Shown here one piece after another: positions 15,835-23,576 of a DNA stretch of 35,436 nt. The DNA is taken from contig JAGRPC010000133.1 of assembly GCA_020439925.1 (NCBI GenBank), positions 1 through 35,436 of the forward strand. Direction: 5' to 3'. The notes under the pieces are model-generated. The model ran no database searches. It worked only from the letters and a program-made list of their open reading frames with translations, and was not told the origin of the DNA. Positions within the stretch are counted from its first letter, which is position 1, and every line of letters begins with the position of its first letter. This DNA is from Verrucomicrobiia bacterium (GTDB taxonomy: Bacteria > Verrucomicrobiota > Verrucomicrobiia > Verrucomicrobiales > DEV007). Both the position numbers and the translations under genes were made by a program.

Positions 15835-16815
15835 CTACTTTCGGGCCTTTTCCATCATTTCCTTCAACGTCACGGGGGCCCCGCCCCTGCGCTTGCTCTC
15901 GTCTGCAGCCGCCATGAAGGCGAAGATTTCGAGAGTCTCCTCAGCGGAAACGGGCGGCTTCTTCGTCTGGAAAAACTTCACCATCTCCGCCATCAGCTCG
16001 GGATACCCGGCTCCGGCACTTTCCTCGATCACCGCCTTGCTTCCAAAGACCTTGACTCCATAAGCGGTCTTCGAGGCACGGAGACCCATCAGGGTCCCCA
16101 CCTTGCCTCCCTCCCACAGGCCGGTCACCACATCGGTGCCCTCGGTATGGGTGCGCACGACACTCTGGCAGCCCGTCCCCATCACCGTAAAAAGCGCCTC
16201 CGTCGGATGGATGCCATACCAGGCCAGGTCGAGATGGTGCTCTTCGAGCGAGGCCGGTCCGTAGCTGAAGACGGCGGCAACCTCTCCCACATCCGCGGTG
16301 GCGGCCTTCACCACGCCGCCGTTGTAGCGCAGGTTCGAGCAGCTCCAGACCGGTGTGCCGTGCTTCTTCGCCAGATCCATGATCGCGACCGCGTCCTCGA
16401 GGGAGGCGGCGAGAGGCTTGTCAATGAAGGTCGGTTTCCCAGCCTCGATCGACGGTTTGGCCTGGGCGAGGTGGGGGCGCCCGTCGACGCTCTCGACCAT
16501 GACCACATCGACCTCCGGCAGCATCGCCTCGACCGAATCGAACATCTTCACACCGTGCTCCTTCGAGAGTGTCTCGACGTAGCCGTCGATGCGGGCAACA
16601 CTCGACTCGATGTCCGCACTCGACTGGGGAACCGCGGCGACGACGCGAACGGGATAGGCATTTGCCGGATCGTGGAGGATCTTCGTGAAAGCCATCGCGT
16701 GGGAGGTGTCGAGCCCGATCATGCCGACACGAATAGGCTTCGCCTCCTCGGCGCAAGTTCCGGTGACGATCCCCACGAAAGCGGTGCAAACGGCAAGAGC
16801 AATGAATTTCCTCAT
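15835..16815 (-). CDS. Exported Gfo/Idh/MocA-family oxidoreductase-like protein
   Basis: The 326-residue product starts with a Sec-type signal peptide (MRKFIALAVCTAFVGIVTGTCA) and then a Rossmann domain. The dinucleotide-binding loop reads VGMIGLDTSHA (30-40) rather than the standard GxGxxG. The family lysine motif appears as DKP at 132-134 (usually EKP). The C-terminal substrate domain has GIHPTEAL (201-208), whose histidine corresponds to the conserved catalytic-region His. Members of this family are NAD(P)-dependent sugar or inositol dehydrogenases or sugar-isomerising enzymes. Exported versions are frequent in polysaccharide-degrading Verrucomicrobiota and Planctomycetes. There is no twin-arginine motif here although the protein would need a folded cofactor. 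It lies 80 bases downstream of the PSD1 cytochrome gene on the same strand and may share its transcript. The family is sure; cofactor binding and substrate are not. Confidence 0.88.
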   Translation of the reverse strand: MRKFIALAVCTAFVGIVTGTCAEEAKPIRVGMIGLDTSHAMAFTKILHDPANAYPVRVVAAVPQSSADIESSVARIDGYVETLSKEHGVKMFDSVEAMLPEVDVVMVESVDGRPHLAQAKPSIEAGKPTFIDKPLAASLEDAVAIMDLAKKHGTPVWSCSNLRYNGGVVKAATADVGEVAAVFSYGPASLEEHHLDLAWYGIHPTEALFTVMGTGCQSVVRTHTEGTDVVTGLWEGGKVGTLMGLRASKTAYGVKVFGSKAVIEESAGAGYPELMAEMVKFFQTKKPPVSAEETLEIFAFMAAADESKRRGGAPVTLKEMMEKARK

Positions 16816-16895
16816 GCCGCGTTTTATCCCAAGGCAGAACCTGGGGACAGTCCGCGATGAGGTCCCCTCGACTTGCGGACCACTTCAATCGCGAC

Positions 16896-19268
16896 TCACT
16901 CGGCGCCGACCTCCGCCGCTCCCGCCGTAAAACCTCCATCGCCCCGCCGCTTCTGGAAAGGAGCGCTCTCAATGACGCCGTAGAGGATTTCCCGAAGCGT
17001 GCCTCCGTTCTTTTCGGCATCGGAAACGATCTTGTCGATGGTCGGAGCGTCGAAATACTCGATCCCCCGGCCTACCGCATAAGTCATGATCTTTTCGGCA
17101 AGGGCTCGATGAAAATCCTCCTTGCGTGCCGTGGCGAGGATTTCGCTGAGTTCGCGGGCATTGCCGAACGTTTCTCCGGTCATGAGTTGGCCGCTCGTCT
17201 CGATGGGCTGGCCCTTGTCCTCGTCGCGCCAGACACCGATGGCGTTGTAGTTCTCCAGGGCCAGGCCGATGGGATCCATGCGCGCATGGCACGAGGCGCA
17301 CAACTTCTGCTCGGCGTGGATCTTGAGGAGATCTCTCAGGGGAAGGTTCTTCTTGTCACCCTTGGCCGAGGCCTCGAGCGGCGGCACGTCGGGGACGGCC
17401 GGTGGCGCGGGAGTCGCCAGGAAATTCTCGAGGACAAAGAGCCCGCGCTTCACCGGCGAGGTCCTTGTCGGATTCGAGGTGACGAGGTGGAACGTCGCCT
17501 GACTGAGAAGTCCTCCGCGATGTTGTTCCGCCGGGACCTCCACCTTGCGCATGTTCGATCCCTTCACTCCTTCGACGTCGTACCACTCGGCGAGGGGTTC
17601 GTTCAGGAAGGTGTAATTGGCGGTGAGCAGTTCGGTGGCCGGCCGGTTCTCGCGCAGGATGTGGGCGAAAAACTGCTCGCTCTCCATCCGCATCGACTGG
17701 CGGAGGCGTCCGTTGAAAATGCGTCGGGCCTTCTCGAGGTCCTTTTCTCCGAGAAGGGACCGTTCATTGAAACTGAGCGTCTCGACGTCACGTGCCTGCA
17801 GCCACTGTCCGACGAAATTCGTGATCATGCGATCCGACTTCGGATCCTTGAGCATCCGGTCGACCTGGGCGCGGAGGACGGAACGCAACTTGCCCTCCCC
17901 GGCGAGCTTCATCAGTTCCTCGTCGGGAATCGAACTCCAGAGGAAGTAGGAAAGCCGGGAAGCGAGGGCAAACTCGTCGATGGGCACGATCTTGGCCGGA
18001 TTGTCAGGCTCGGGCTGGATCTCGGCACGGAGGAGGAACCGAGGACTCACCAGGATCGCGGTGATGGCTTCGGCGATGCCGTCCTCGAACCCGTGACCTG
18101 GCTGGGTGTCGACCTGTCGCGCAAGGGCGACGAGACGCTTCACGGTTTCGTCGTCGACCGGCCGGCGGAAGGCCTGGGTCGCGAATCTCCTCAGGATGGC
18201 CTCCCGATAGGGATCTCGCGCGTTTTCATCGGTAGGAGGAGCCCCCTCGGAAAAGAGATGCCGGACGTTCCAGGGATAGTCCTTCCGGCTTCCATCGAGG
18301 GGGCCACGGATGCGGATGGACTCCACATCGATGGCCAGCTTGGCTTCGCCCTGCTGGGGCGGCTCCCCTGTCTCGGTCGAAATCCAGAAAGTCTCCTCGT
18401 TGCCCTTCTTCAGGACGGCCTTGGTCTTCAGGGTGATGCGCTCCGAGTTGTCCCAACCCAGTTTCCGCTCCGCCAGCGTCTTGTCCCCGGCCCCCATTTT
18501 CAGGGTTGCCGTGTGTGAGGAAGCCGCGTCCGATCCGCGCACGCGGAAATCGACCCGCAGTTCGTATTCGCCATCGAAGCTGACATAGGGTTTCGCCTGC
18601 ATCTTGCGGGCGTGATCGAAGGGCATCCAGTCCAGCGACCAGTCTTTGCTGCGCTCGTCCCTGAAGGATTTCACGTCCCACCACCATTCGACGATCTGCG
18701 GTCCGTCGGTGGGTACCGCCTCCTCGACAATGAGCGAGGCGGCCTCAAGATACTTCTCCATGAGAAGAGGCGAGATACTGAGGACATCGCCGATCGTGTC
18801 GAACCCGTAACCGGTGTCGTCGGGTGGCAGGATGTCGGACACATTGAAGTCATATTTCAGGAGATCCTTGATGGTGTTCCGGTATTCCTCCCGGTTGAGA
18901 CGACGGATCGTGACCCGGCCGGGATCTGGATTCTTCGGATCGATCTTGAAGACGGCCGACTCGATGAAGGAAAGCACCTTTTCCTTCTCCTCCGTCGCGA
19001 GCTGCGGCTTGTCTGCCGGGGGCATGAGATTGCTCCGGACGTTTTTCCAGATTTCAAACCAGACGTCGAAGTTGCCGAGATGCTCCTCGAGGGAGGCATA
19101 GTCATCCATGGCAAAGTCACCCTTGCTCGCCCCATCGCCATGGCAGTCGTAGCAGTGGTTGACGAGAATGGGTTCGATCGCGTCAAAAGCCTTCTGGTCG
19201 GCTTGCAGGGAAGCCACTCCCGGCCCGGAAAGAGCCAGGATGGGGAGAACGAAGCGAAATCGGATCAT
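16896..19268 (-). CDS. PSD1-type c-type cytochrome protein (DUF1587/DUF1595/DUF1592/DUF1588/DUF1585)
   Basis: The product is 790 residues from the ATG at 19268, chosen because it begins with a signal peptide (MIRFRFVLPILALSGPGVASLQA). Residue 39 starts the first haem site, CYDCH, in a small planctomycete-type cytochrome c domain. DUF1587 follows (RRLNREEYRNTIKDLL and DDTGYGFDTIGD), then a carbohydrate-binding-like DUF1595 stretch, DUF1592 (ASRLSYFLWSSIPDEEL), DUF1588 with a second haem motif CASCH at 657-661, and a C-terminal DUF1585. This order and length are typical of the family, which is abundant in Planctomycetes and Verrucomicrobia and is usually encoded beside a DUF1552 protein. No DUF1552 gene is present here; the next gene is the Gfo/Idh-like one. 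The protein is presumably periplasmic and redox-active, but no reaction is established. Confidence 0.93.
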   Translation of the reverse strand: MIRFRFVLPILALSGPGVASLQADQKAFDAIEPILVNHCYDCHGDGASKGDFAMDDYASLEEHLGNFDVWFEIWKNVRSNLMPPADKPQLATEEKEKVLSFIESAVFKIDPKNPDPGRVTIRRLNREEYRNTIKDLLKYDFNVSDILPPDDTGYGFDTIGDVLSISPLLMEKYLEAASLIVEEAVPTDGPQIVEWWWDVKSFRDERSKDWSLDWMPFDHARKMQAKPYVSFDGEYELRVDFRVRGSDAASSHTATLKMGAGDKTLAERKLGWDNSERITLKTKAVLKKGNEETFWISTETGEPPQQGEAKLAIDVESIRIRGPLDGSRKDYPWNVRHLFSEGAPPTDENARDPYREAILRRFATQAFRRPVDDETVKRLVALARQVDTQPGHGFEDGIAEAITAILVSPRFLLRAEIQPEPDNPAKIVPIDEFALASRLSYFLWSSIPDEELMKLAGEGKLRSVLRAQVDRMLKDPKSDRMITNFVGQWLQARDVETLSFNERSLLGEKDLEKARRIFNGRLRQSMRMESEQFFAHILRENRPATELLTANYTFLNEPLAEWYDVEGVKGSNMRKVEVPAEQHRGGLLSQATFHLVTSNPTRTSPVKRGLFVLENFLATPAPPAVPDVPPLEASAKGDKKNLPLRDLLKIHAEQKLCASCHARMDPIGLALENYNAIGVWRDEDKGQPIETSGQLMTGETFGNARELSEILATARKEDFHRALAEKIMTYAVGRGIEYFDAPTIDKIVSDAEKNGGTLREILYGVIESAPFQKRRGDGGFTAGAAEVGAE

Positions 19269-19372
19269 GGAGCAGGGAGGGAAGTGCCGGAAAGGTAACC
19301 CTTTCCATAAGGATTCAGACAAGACTCGCAAACGGACGTTGAAGCACATCCTACGGGAAACGAAGAACCCGG

Positions 19373-19393
19373 GGAATCCTCGCACGGGATTCC
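19373..19393 (-). terminator. Possible terminator hairpin after the thioredoxin gene
   Basis: A perfect 7-bp inverted repeat (GGAATCC, 7-base loop, GGATTCC) lies in the 197-base gap between the thioredoxin stop and the PSD1 gene. On the minus strand it is followed by a moderately T-rich stretch (GGGTTCTTCGTTTC). Position and shape fit a weak intrinsic terminator for the operon upstream, but the U-tract is interrupted. Confidence 0.35.
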
Positions 19394-19465
19394 ACCGGAT
19401 TCAGCTTCGGGAAATGGACGCAGTCACGTAGGCGGACAGACGCTCCTTCGGGTCGTTCCGCAGGA

Positions 19466-19801
19466 TCAGGCAGTCGCCTTGGCATTCGCCTCCGCAATCA
19501 TCGCCTCGAGCGCGGCCCGGGTCTGCACGCCACGGGCACCGACGACGGGCTGCCCCCCCTTGAAGACGATGACCGTGGGGACGGAACTGATGCGGTAACG
19601 CATCGCGAGATCGCGGGCGGCATCGATGTCGACCTTGGCCACAACGGCCTCGCCGTCCTTCGCCTCGGCGACTTGCTCAACAATGGGACCAAGCATCTTG
19701 CAGGGGCCGCACCACTCGGCATGGAAGTCGACAAGCACGGGCAGCTCAGTCCCGGCCAGGGTGGAATCAAAGTTGGAGGAGTCGAGATGGATCGCTTTCA
19801 T
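19466..19801 (-). CDS. trxA: Thioredoxin
   Basis: A 111-residue thioredoxin with the active site WCGPCK (Cys31 and Cys34), the preceding VDFHAEW strand, the KVDID strand, the cis-proline segment SVPTVIVF and a glycine-containing final strand. Length and motifs match a cytoplasmic thioredoxin that reduces protein disulfides with thioredoxin reductase. The ATG at 19801 is used because it begins directly with the usual short first strand; upstream codons would add unrelated residues and overlap nadD. It starts 41 bases after nadD on the same strand and is probably the last gene of the operon that begins at 25488. Genomes often hold several thioredoxin paralogues, so the symbol denotes family only. 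Confidence 0.93.
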   Translation of the reverse strand: MKAIHLDSSNFDSTLAGTELPVLVDFHAEWCGPCKMLGPIVEQVAEAKDGEAVVAKVDIDAARDLAMRYRISSVPTVIVFKGGQPVVGARGVQTRAALEAMIAEANAKATA

Positions 19802-19842
19802 AATGGATATTACGAACTTCGTCGGATTCGGGAGCAAATTCC

Positions 19843-20439
19843 TTACAAAGTTCCTTCCCGGAAATAAATCCCCTCCTTTTCGCAAAAGGCCTCGACGCCG
19901 GGCGTGAGCCAGTCCCGGTGGGCATTAATATCACCGCGGATCGCCGTCGAGGAGGCCGGATGCGCAAAGGGAATCGCCGTGTGCCGCCAACCGGGCCGCT
20001 CCGCCACGATCTGCCCCTCGCGGCTGAAGACCAGGAAATGAAGGTCCCTTTTCAGTCTCTCGGGTTCCGCCCACTTTTCAATCTGCTCCCACTGGTCGGT
20101 GCCGAGGATCCAGAACCAGCTTGTCTCCGGATCACTTTCGCGGAAATACCGGGCCGTCTCCCACGAATAGCTCGGAGCGGGACGATTCAATTCAAAAGAG
20201 GATACCTCCGCCCAATCCATTTCCTCGTCCCCGAGAGACAGTTCGATCATGCGCCTGCGCTGCTCACCGCTCGCCACGGTTCCTTTTTTGAAGGGCGAAA
20301 CCGCCGCCGGCATGAAGATCACGCGGTCGAGTCCACCGACTTCGAGCGCGGCCCTTGCCATGGCGAGGTGTCCTCGGTGGACGGGATCAAAGGACCCGCC
20401 GAAAATCGCGGAACGGCGGCGCGAAGAGTCAGTCTTCAT
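19843..20439 (-). CDS. nadD: Nicotinate-nucleotide adenylyltransferase
   Basis: A 198-residue nucleotidyltransferase of the NadD type, which joins ATP and nicotinate mononucleotide to form deamido-NAD in NAD synthesis. The nucleotide-binding motif GGSFDPVHRGH is at residues 14-24. The mid-protein segment SWFWILGTDQW is the usual (Y/W)-ILGxD element, and the C-terminal SSTAIRGDI matches the ISSTxIR signature. Its ATG overlaps the stop of the preceding dehydrogenase gene by the four-base ATGA, so translation is coupled. This housekeeping gene is thus embedded at the end of what looks like a specialised lipid or secondary-metabolite operon. Confidence 0.95.
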   Translation of the reverse strand: MKTDSSRRRSAIFGGSFDPVHRGHLAMARAALEVGGLDRVIFMPAAVSPFKKGTVASGEQRRRMIELSLGDEEMDWAEVSSFELNRPAPSYSWETARYFRESDPETSWFWILGTDQWEQIEKWAEPERLKRDLHFLVFSREGQIVAERPGWRHTAIPFAHPASSTAIRGDINAHRDWLTPGVEAFCEKEGIYFREGTL

Positions 20440-21443
20440 GGCGGGATCCTAACCGCATTTCCCTGACTCGCCAAGGGAGGCGGCTCCTCCACTCCAGAGA
20501 GCTTCCAGGCAAGAAAACGCTCCAAGCCCTCTTCCAGCGAGGTGCTGGGAGGCCCGAGTGTCCCCAGCGCCTTGCTGACGTCGAAGGTCTTCGACCACGC
20601 CAGCACCCCCACCCCGTAACGGGTCAGGGGTGGTTCGCGCCAGGGCAGGAAGATCCGGTAAAACGTCTCAAGAATCCTCGCGATTCGCATGGCCTTGTCC
20701 AAGGAGACGCTCCGCGACGGTTTCGGCAGGTCGAGTCGCTCGAAAATGCGGTTGAGGAGTTCCCCCATGACCACGACTTCCCCGTTGGTGAGATTGAAAT
20801 CGCCCACAACCTCCGGGTCGAGGGCGGCGCGCAGGAGATAGTCGGAAAGCGTGTCGATGAAGATGAGGTCTCCAACGGCGGGAGGCCCCGGACGAGTGAT
20901 CGAGATCATGCGCCCCTCGGAGGCAGCACGAAGGATGCGAGGAAAGAGCACGGTGTCGTGCGGACCAAAAACGGCTCGGGGCCTGACAATGCACCAATCG
21001 CGTTCGAACGTTCCCACGATGCGTTCCGCCTCGTGCTTGGTCCTGGCGTAGTGGTTGGTGTAGGACGGACCGATCGGGCTGTCCTCGGTCAGCCCCAATT
21101 GATCGCCGTCGCGATAATAGACGGAACTCGACGAGACAAAAACGAGCTTCCTCACCCCCCTCTTCTCGCAGAAGTCGACCACATGCCGGGTCGCCTCCAC
21201 GTTCTGGCGGCGGAATTCCGCGAGCGATCCCCAGGGCGAGGACCTCGCCGCCGCGTGAATGACGATATCGGGTGTCCAGTCGAGTTCGAGCGGACGGGCC
21301 AGGTCGGCCTGGATATAACCGGGGAGGTCGACCGGTCTTCTCCCCAGCCCGCGGATCGCAAGCTCGGGGTTTTCCCCGTGACGACGGCAGAAAGAACCAC
21401 CGACAAACCCGGAGGCGCCGGTGACGAGGATTCGCGTTTTCAT
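20436..21443 (-). CDS. NAD(P)-dependent epimerase/dehydratase, 3-beta-HSD/OleD-like
   Basis: This 335-residue extended short-chain dehydrogenase begins with the Rossmann motif VTGASGFVGG (7-16). It has the catalytic Ser region VSSSSVYY (103-110) and YxxxK as Y132-A-R-T-K136. The C-terminal half (PLTRYGVGVLAWSKTFDVSKALGTLG and SLEEGLERFLAW) resembles the 3-beta-hydroxysteroid dehydrogenase/OleD branch more than sugar-nucleotide epimerases. OleD reduces a beta-keto acid to a beta-hydroxy acid. Given a condensing enzyme and an adenylate-forming enzyme in the same operon, a 3-oxoacyl or related reduction is the most economical guess. The start codon overlaps the stop of the adenylate-forming enzyme gene by four bases and its stop overlaps nadD by four. 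A sugar-nucleotide substrate cannot be excluded. Confidence 0.88.
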   Translation of the reverse strand: MKTRILVTGASGFVGGSFCRRHGENPELAIRGLGRRPVDLPGYIQADLARPLELDWTPDIVIHAAARSSPWGSLAEFRRQNVEATRHVVDFCEKRGVRKLVFVSSSSVYYRDGDQLGLTEDSPIGPSYTNHYARTKHEAERIVGTFERDWCIVRPRAVFGPHDTVLFPRILRAASEGRMISITRPGPPAVGDLIFIDTLSDYLLRAALDPEVVGDFNLTNGEVVVMGELLNRIFERLDLPKPSRSVSLDKAMRIARILETFYRIFLPWREPPLTRYGVGVLAWSKTFDVSKALGTLGPPSTSLEEGLERFLAWKLSGVEEPPPLASQGNAVRIPP

Positions 21444-22720
21444 GCGGGCTTTTCGAGGCAGCGGATTCGTTTCTGTTTCTCCGACACCGGCTGGTCCGAC
21501 CAAGGAAGGAGGATGACTTCCGGAGAGGAAAGCCCGGACCTTTCCGCCAGGCCGATCAGTGCGGCAGTCACCTCCTCGGGGTCCCCTCCCGACAAATGCA
21601 CCATCCAGCACATGCCCTTCTGCTCGATCCGATAGTGATCCGGCGGATCCCCGAGCGAATAGACGACCTGCCGCACCACATCCGGGTAGAGCGGCGCGAG
21701 GTCTCCGTGCGAATTCGGAAGCCACAACACCTCCTCGGACCTTCCTTCCACCGAAAGTAGCGTGGTCGTCTTCCGGCCACAGGGGCAGGGCGTCGGATCG
21801 ATCCGGAGCACGTCGGTGAGGCGATGCCTGACAAACCATTGCGTCCGTCTCGAAAAGTCGGTGATGACCGGGTGAAAACGCCCACTCTCCCGATCCACCC
21901 ACTGCGGTTCGACCCGGAGAGACTCCTCGTTGAGATGCAGACGGCCTTCCCGGCAGGAACAGCCGAGAAAGCCCTCGGTAGCCTGGTAGACCTCGTCCAC
22001 TCTCACTTCAAAAACATTCTCAACCATCTCACGGTCGCGATCGTCGAGCACTTCGGCCACGGAGATCACCTGCCGCGGTCGGATTGCGGGACGAGCGCCC
22101 GCGATCCCGGCAAGAACCGTCGCCGGAGCGATGAGCACGTCGGGCGGCTTCACTTCCAGGTCGCTCATCAGGTCCGCGAACGGCCGCGTCAGGTCGTAAA
22201 ACTCGAATTCGACCCGCCGACTCCCGAGGGTCGTGTAGAGATTGCTGCTCGCTCTGAGGAAGAAGGCAATCCGCAGGGGCGGGGCCAATGGATTGAGAAT
22301 CTGGCGCAGCGATTCCTTCGAAAGCATGCGCCCGAGCATCTCTCCCGCCCATCGGCACCTCTCTCCCCGGCTCACCAGAAAGACGTGCCGCGTCCCCGAA
22401 GTGCCCGAGGACATTCCCACCGTGATCCCACCCGGAAGTTCCGGACGAAAATCGCGATTCCGCTCCGCTCTCAGGGCGACCTCGGTGGCCTCTTCGAGCG
22501 TGATGCCGAAGCGGTTCAAGGCCTCGAAGTTCGCGAGGAACTCGGTTTTCGTCAGAATGGGAAGATCCCTTTCCACTCCCCGGTAGAAGGGACTCTCCGT
22601 TTTGACTCGTCTCAGAAAGCGGCGCAACCGTCGCTCCCGCAAGCGACTTCCCGGCGACGGGAGCCAGCGGGTTACCGCAAAATGCCAGAGAATGAGCAGA
22701 CGGTCAGGCACGGTGGACAT
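21440..22720 (-). CDS. Adenylate-forming enzyme of the PaaK/F390-synthetase-related type
   Basis: A 426-residue protein, shorter than typical acyl-CoA synthetases and close to phenylacetate-CoA ligase (PaaK) and coenzyme F390 synthetase relatives. The phosphate-binding loop reads MSSGTSGTRHV (103-113) and lacks the usual terminal lysine. YQATEGFLGC is the adenine-pocket motif equivalent, RHRLTDVLRI supplies the ribose-binding aspartate, and CPCGRKTTTLLSVEGRSEEVL is the PaaK-like hinge into the C-terminal domain. Such enzymes activate a carboxylate as acyl-AMP and pass it to CoA, a carrier or an internal nucleophile. It overlaps the hydrolase gene by 17 bases and the dehydrogenase gene by four. 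By neighbourhood it could act like OleC (beta-lactone synthetase), although OleC belongs to a different branch of the superfamily. The substrate is unknown. Confidence 0.82.
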   Translation of the reverse strand: MSTVPDRLLILWHFAVTRWLPSPGSRLRERRLRRFLRRVKTESPFYRGVERDLPILTKTEFLANFEALNRFGITLEEATEVALRAERNRDFRPELPGGITVGMSSGTSGTRHVFLVSRGERCRWAGEMLGRMLSKESLRQILNPLAPPLRIAFFLRASSNLYTTLGSRRVEFEFYDLTRPFADLMSDLEVKPPDVLIAPATVLAGIAGARPAIRPRQVISVAEVLDDRDREMVENVFEVRVDEVYQATEGFLGCSCREGRLHLNEESLRVEPQWVDRESGRFHPVITDFSRRTQWFVRHRLTDVLRIDPTPCPCGRKTTTLLSVEGRSEEVLWLPNSHGDLAPLYPDVVRQVVYSLGDPPDHYRIEQKGMCWMVHLSGGDPEEVTAALIGLAERSGLSSPEVILLPWSDQPVSEKQKRIRCLEKPA

Positions 22721-23576
22721 GACGGGTTCCTCCGACGCGCCGCCAGGTCGTGTGGCAGTGTGAGGGAACGATGAGCGGGGCAAGGGGTGAGGCGTGGAGA
22801 TCGCGCAGGGCGGCAAAGGTCCGGTCATAGGACGTCCCGTCGGCAAATAGGGTGTAGGCGACGCGCCCAGGCGGTCGGTTCTCCGCAAGAGCCTCGATCT
22901 TCCACGAGGCATCACCGACAAGAAACACCTGCCCGTGTTCCTCGGTCGAGAAGACAATCCCGAGCTGCGAGGCGACATGGCCCGGGAGGTTTACGCCGAC
23001 GAGGCTGCCGTCCCCAAGAAGGTCCCATCCCCTCCCCCATTCCGGCCAGGGCATGGGAGTCTCCGGCAAGTCGGGAGCCCAGATCGCGCGGGCTTCGAAA
23101 TCGTCCGGCAAAAGTTCCCGCAAATAAGCCCGCCGCGCCCTCCCGAAGCGCCCACGCCTTTCATTCTCCATCTTCTCGGCCCGTGTCGCGACGAAGCGGG
23201 CCCGAGGGAAATCGCGGAGCCCGGCGACATGATCGGCATGAAAATGGGAGATGACGATCGTCCCGATGTCCCCGGCCCGGATTCCCCGATCCTCCAACTG
23301 GCAGAGCAGTTCCTCCTCCGGAGGCAGACTCACCGGAGTGACGAGGCGGTAGAGACATTCGGGAAAGCTCCGCGTTGCCCGGTGAAAATGCCGGGAGTAG
23401 CCCGTGTCGTAGAGCACGAGGCCTTCACGCGGATGATCGATCAGTCCAACGAGGGCGGGAAACTCCACCGAATTCCACCTTCCTCCCCGCATCGCGATGC
23501 ACTCGGGATGTCCGCAGTGCCCGACCCTGAGCAGATCGAAGCGGAGGGGAATGGCAGCCCTTTCCGTCATGGCCAT
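22704..23576 (-). CDS. Metallo-beta-lactamase-fold hydrolase (AHL-lactonase-like)
   Basis: A 290-residue MBL-fold enzyme. The dinuclear metal motif HFHADH occupies residues 111-116. The further ligands are visible in LPGHVASQLG, LVGDASW and VPSHCHTTW, so the metal site looks complete. Overall size and the N-terminal LYDTGYS strand resemble N-acyl-homoserine lactonases (AttM/AiiA branch), which open ester rings. In this operon it occupies the place that the alpha/beta-hydrolase OleB holds in the Ole pathway, so lactone or thioester hydrolysis is a sensible guess. Its ATG shares one base with the KAS III-like stop codon (TGATG). A second ATG two codons in is an alternative start. Confidence 0.88.
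   Translation of the reverse strand: MAMTERAAIPLRFDLLRVGHCGHPECIAMRGGRWNSVEFPALVGLIDHPREGLVLYDTGYSRHFHRATRSFPECLYRLVTPVSLPPEEELLCQLEDRGIRAGDIGTIVISHFHADHVAGLRDFPRARFVATRAEKMENERRGRFGRARRAYLRELLPDDFEARAIWAPDLPETPMPWPEWGRGWDLLGDGSLVGVNLPGHVASQLGIVFSTEEHGQVFLVGDASWKIEALAENRPPGRVAYTLFADGTSYDRTFAALRDLHASPLAPLIVPSHCHTTWRRVGGTRHVHRA

Noticed and set aside
16857..18518. Plus-strand open frame opposite the PSD1 cytochrome gene
   Set aside because: The minus strand shows haem motifs and all five DUF domains; the plus frame shows no family.
19401..19500. Short minus-strand frame past the thioredoxin stop reading LILRNDPKERLSAYVTASISRS
   Set aside because: It looks protein-like but has only about 33 codons, no start codon in a sensible place and can be explained by codon-biased sequence. 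A frameshifted thioredoxin tail was considered, but thioredoxin already has its normal length.
19843..20439. Reading the nadD gene as phosphopantetheine adenylyltransferase (coaD)
   Set aside because: The length (198 residues) and the C-terminal SSTAIR motif fit NadD; CoaD is about 160 residues.
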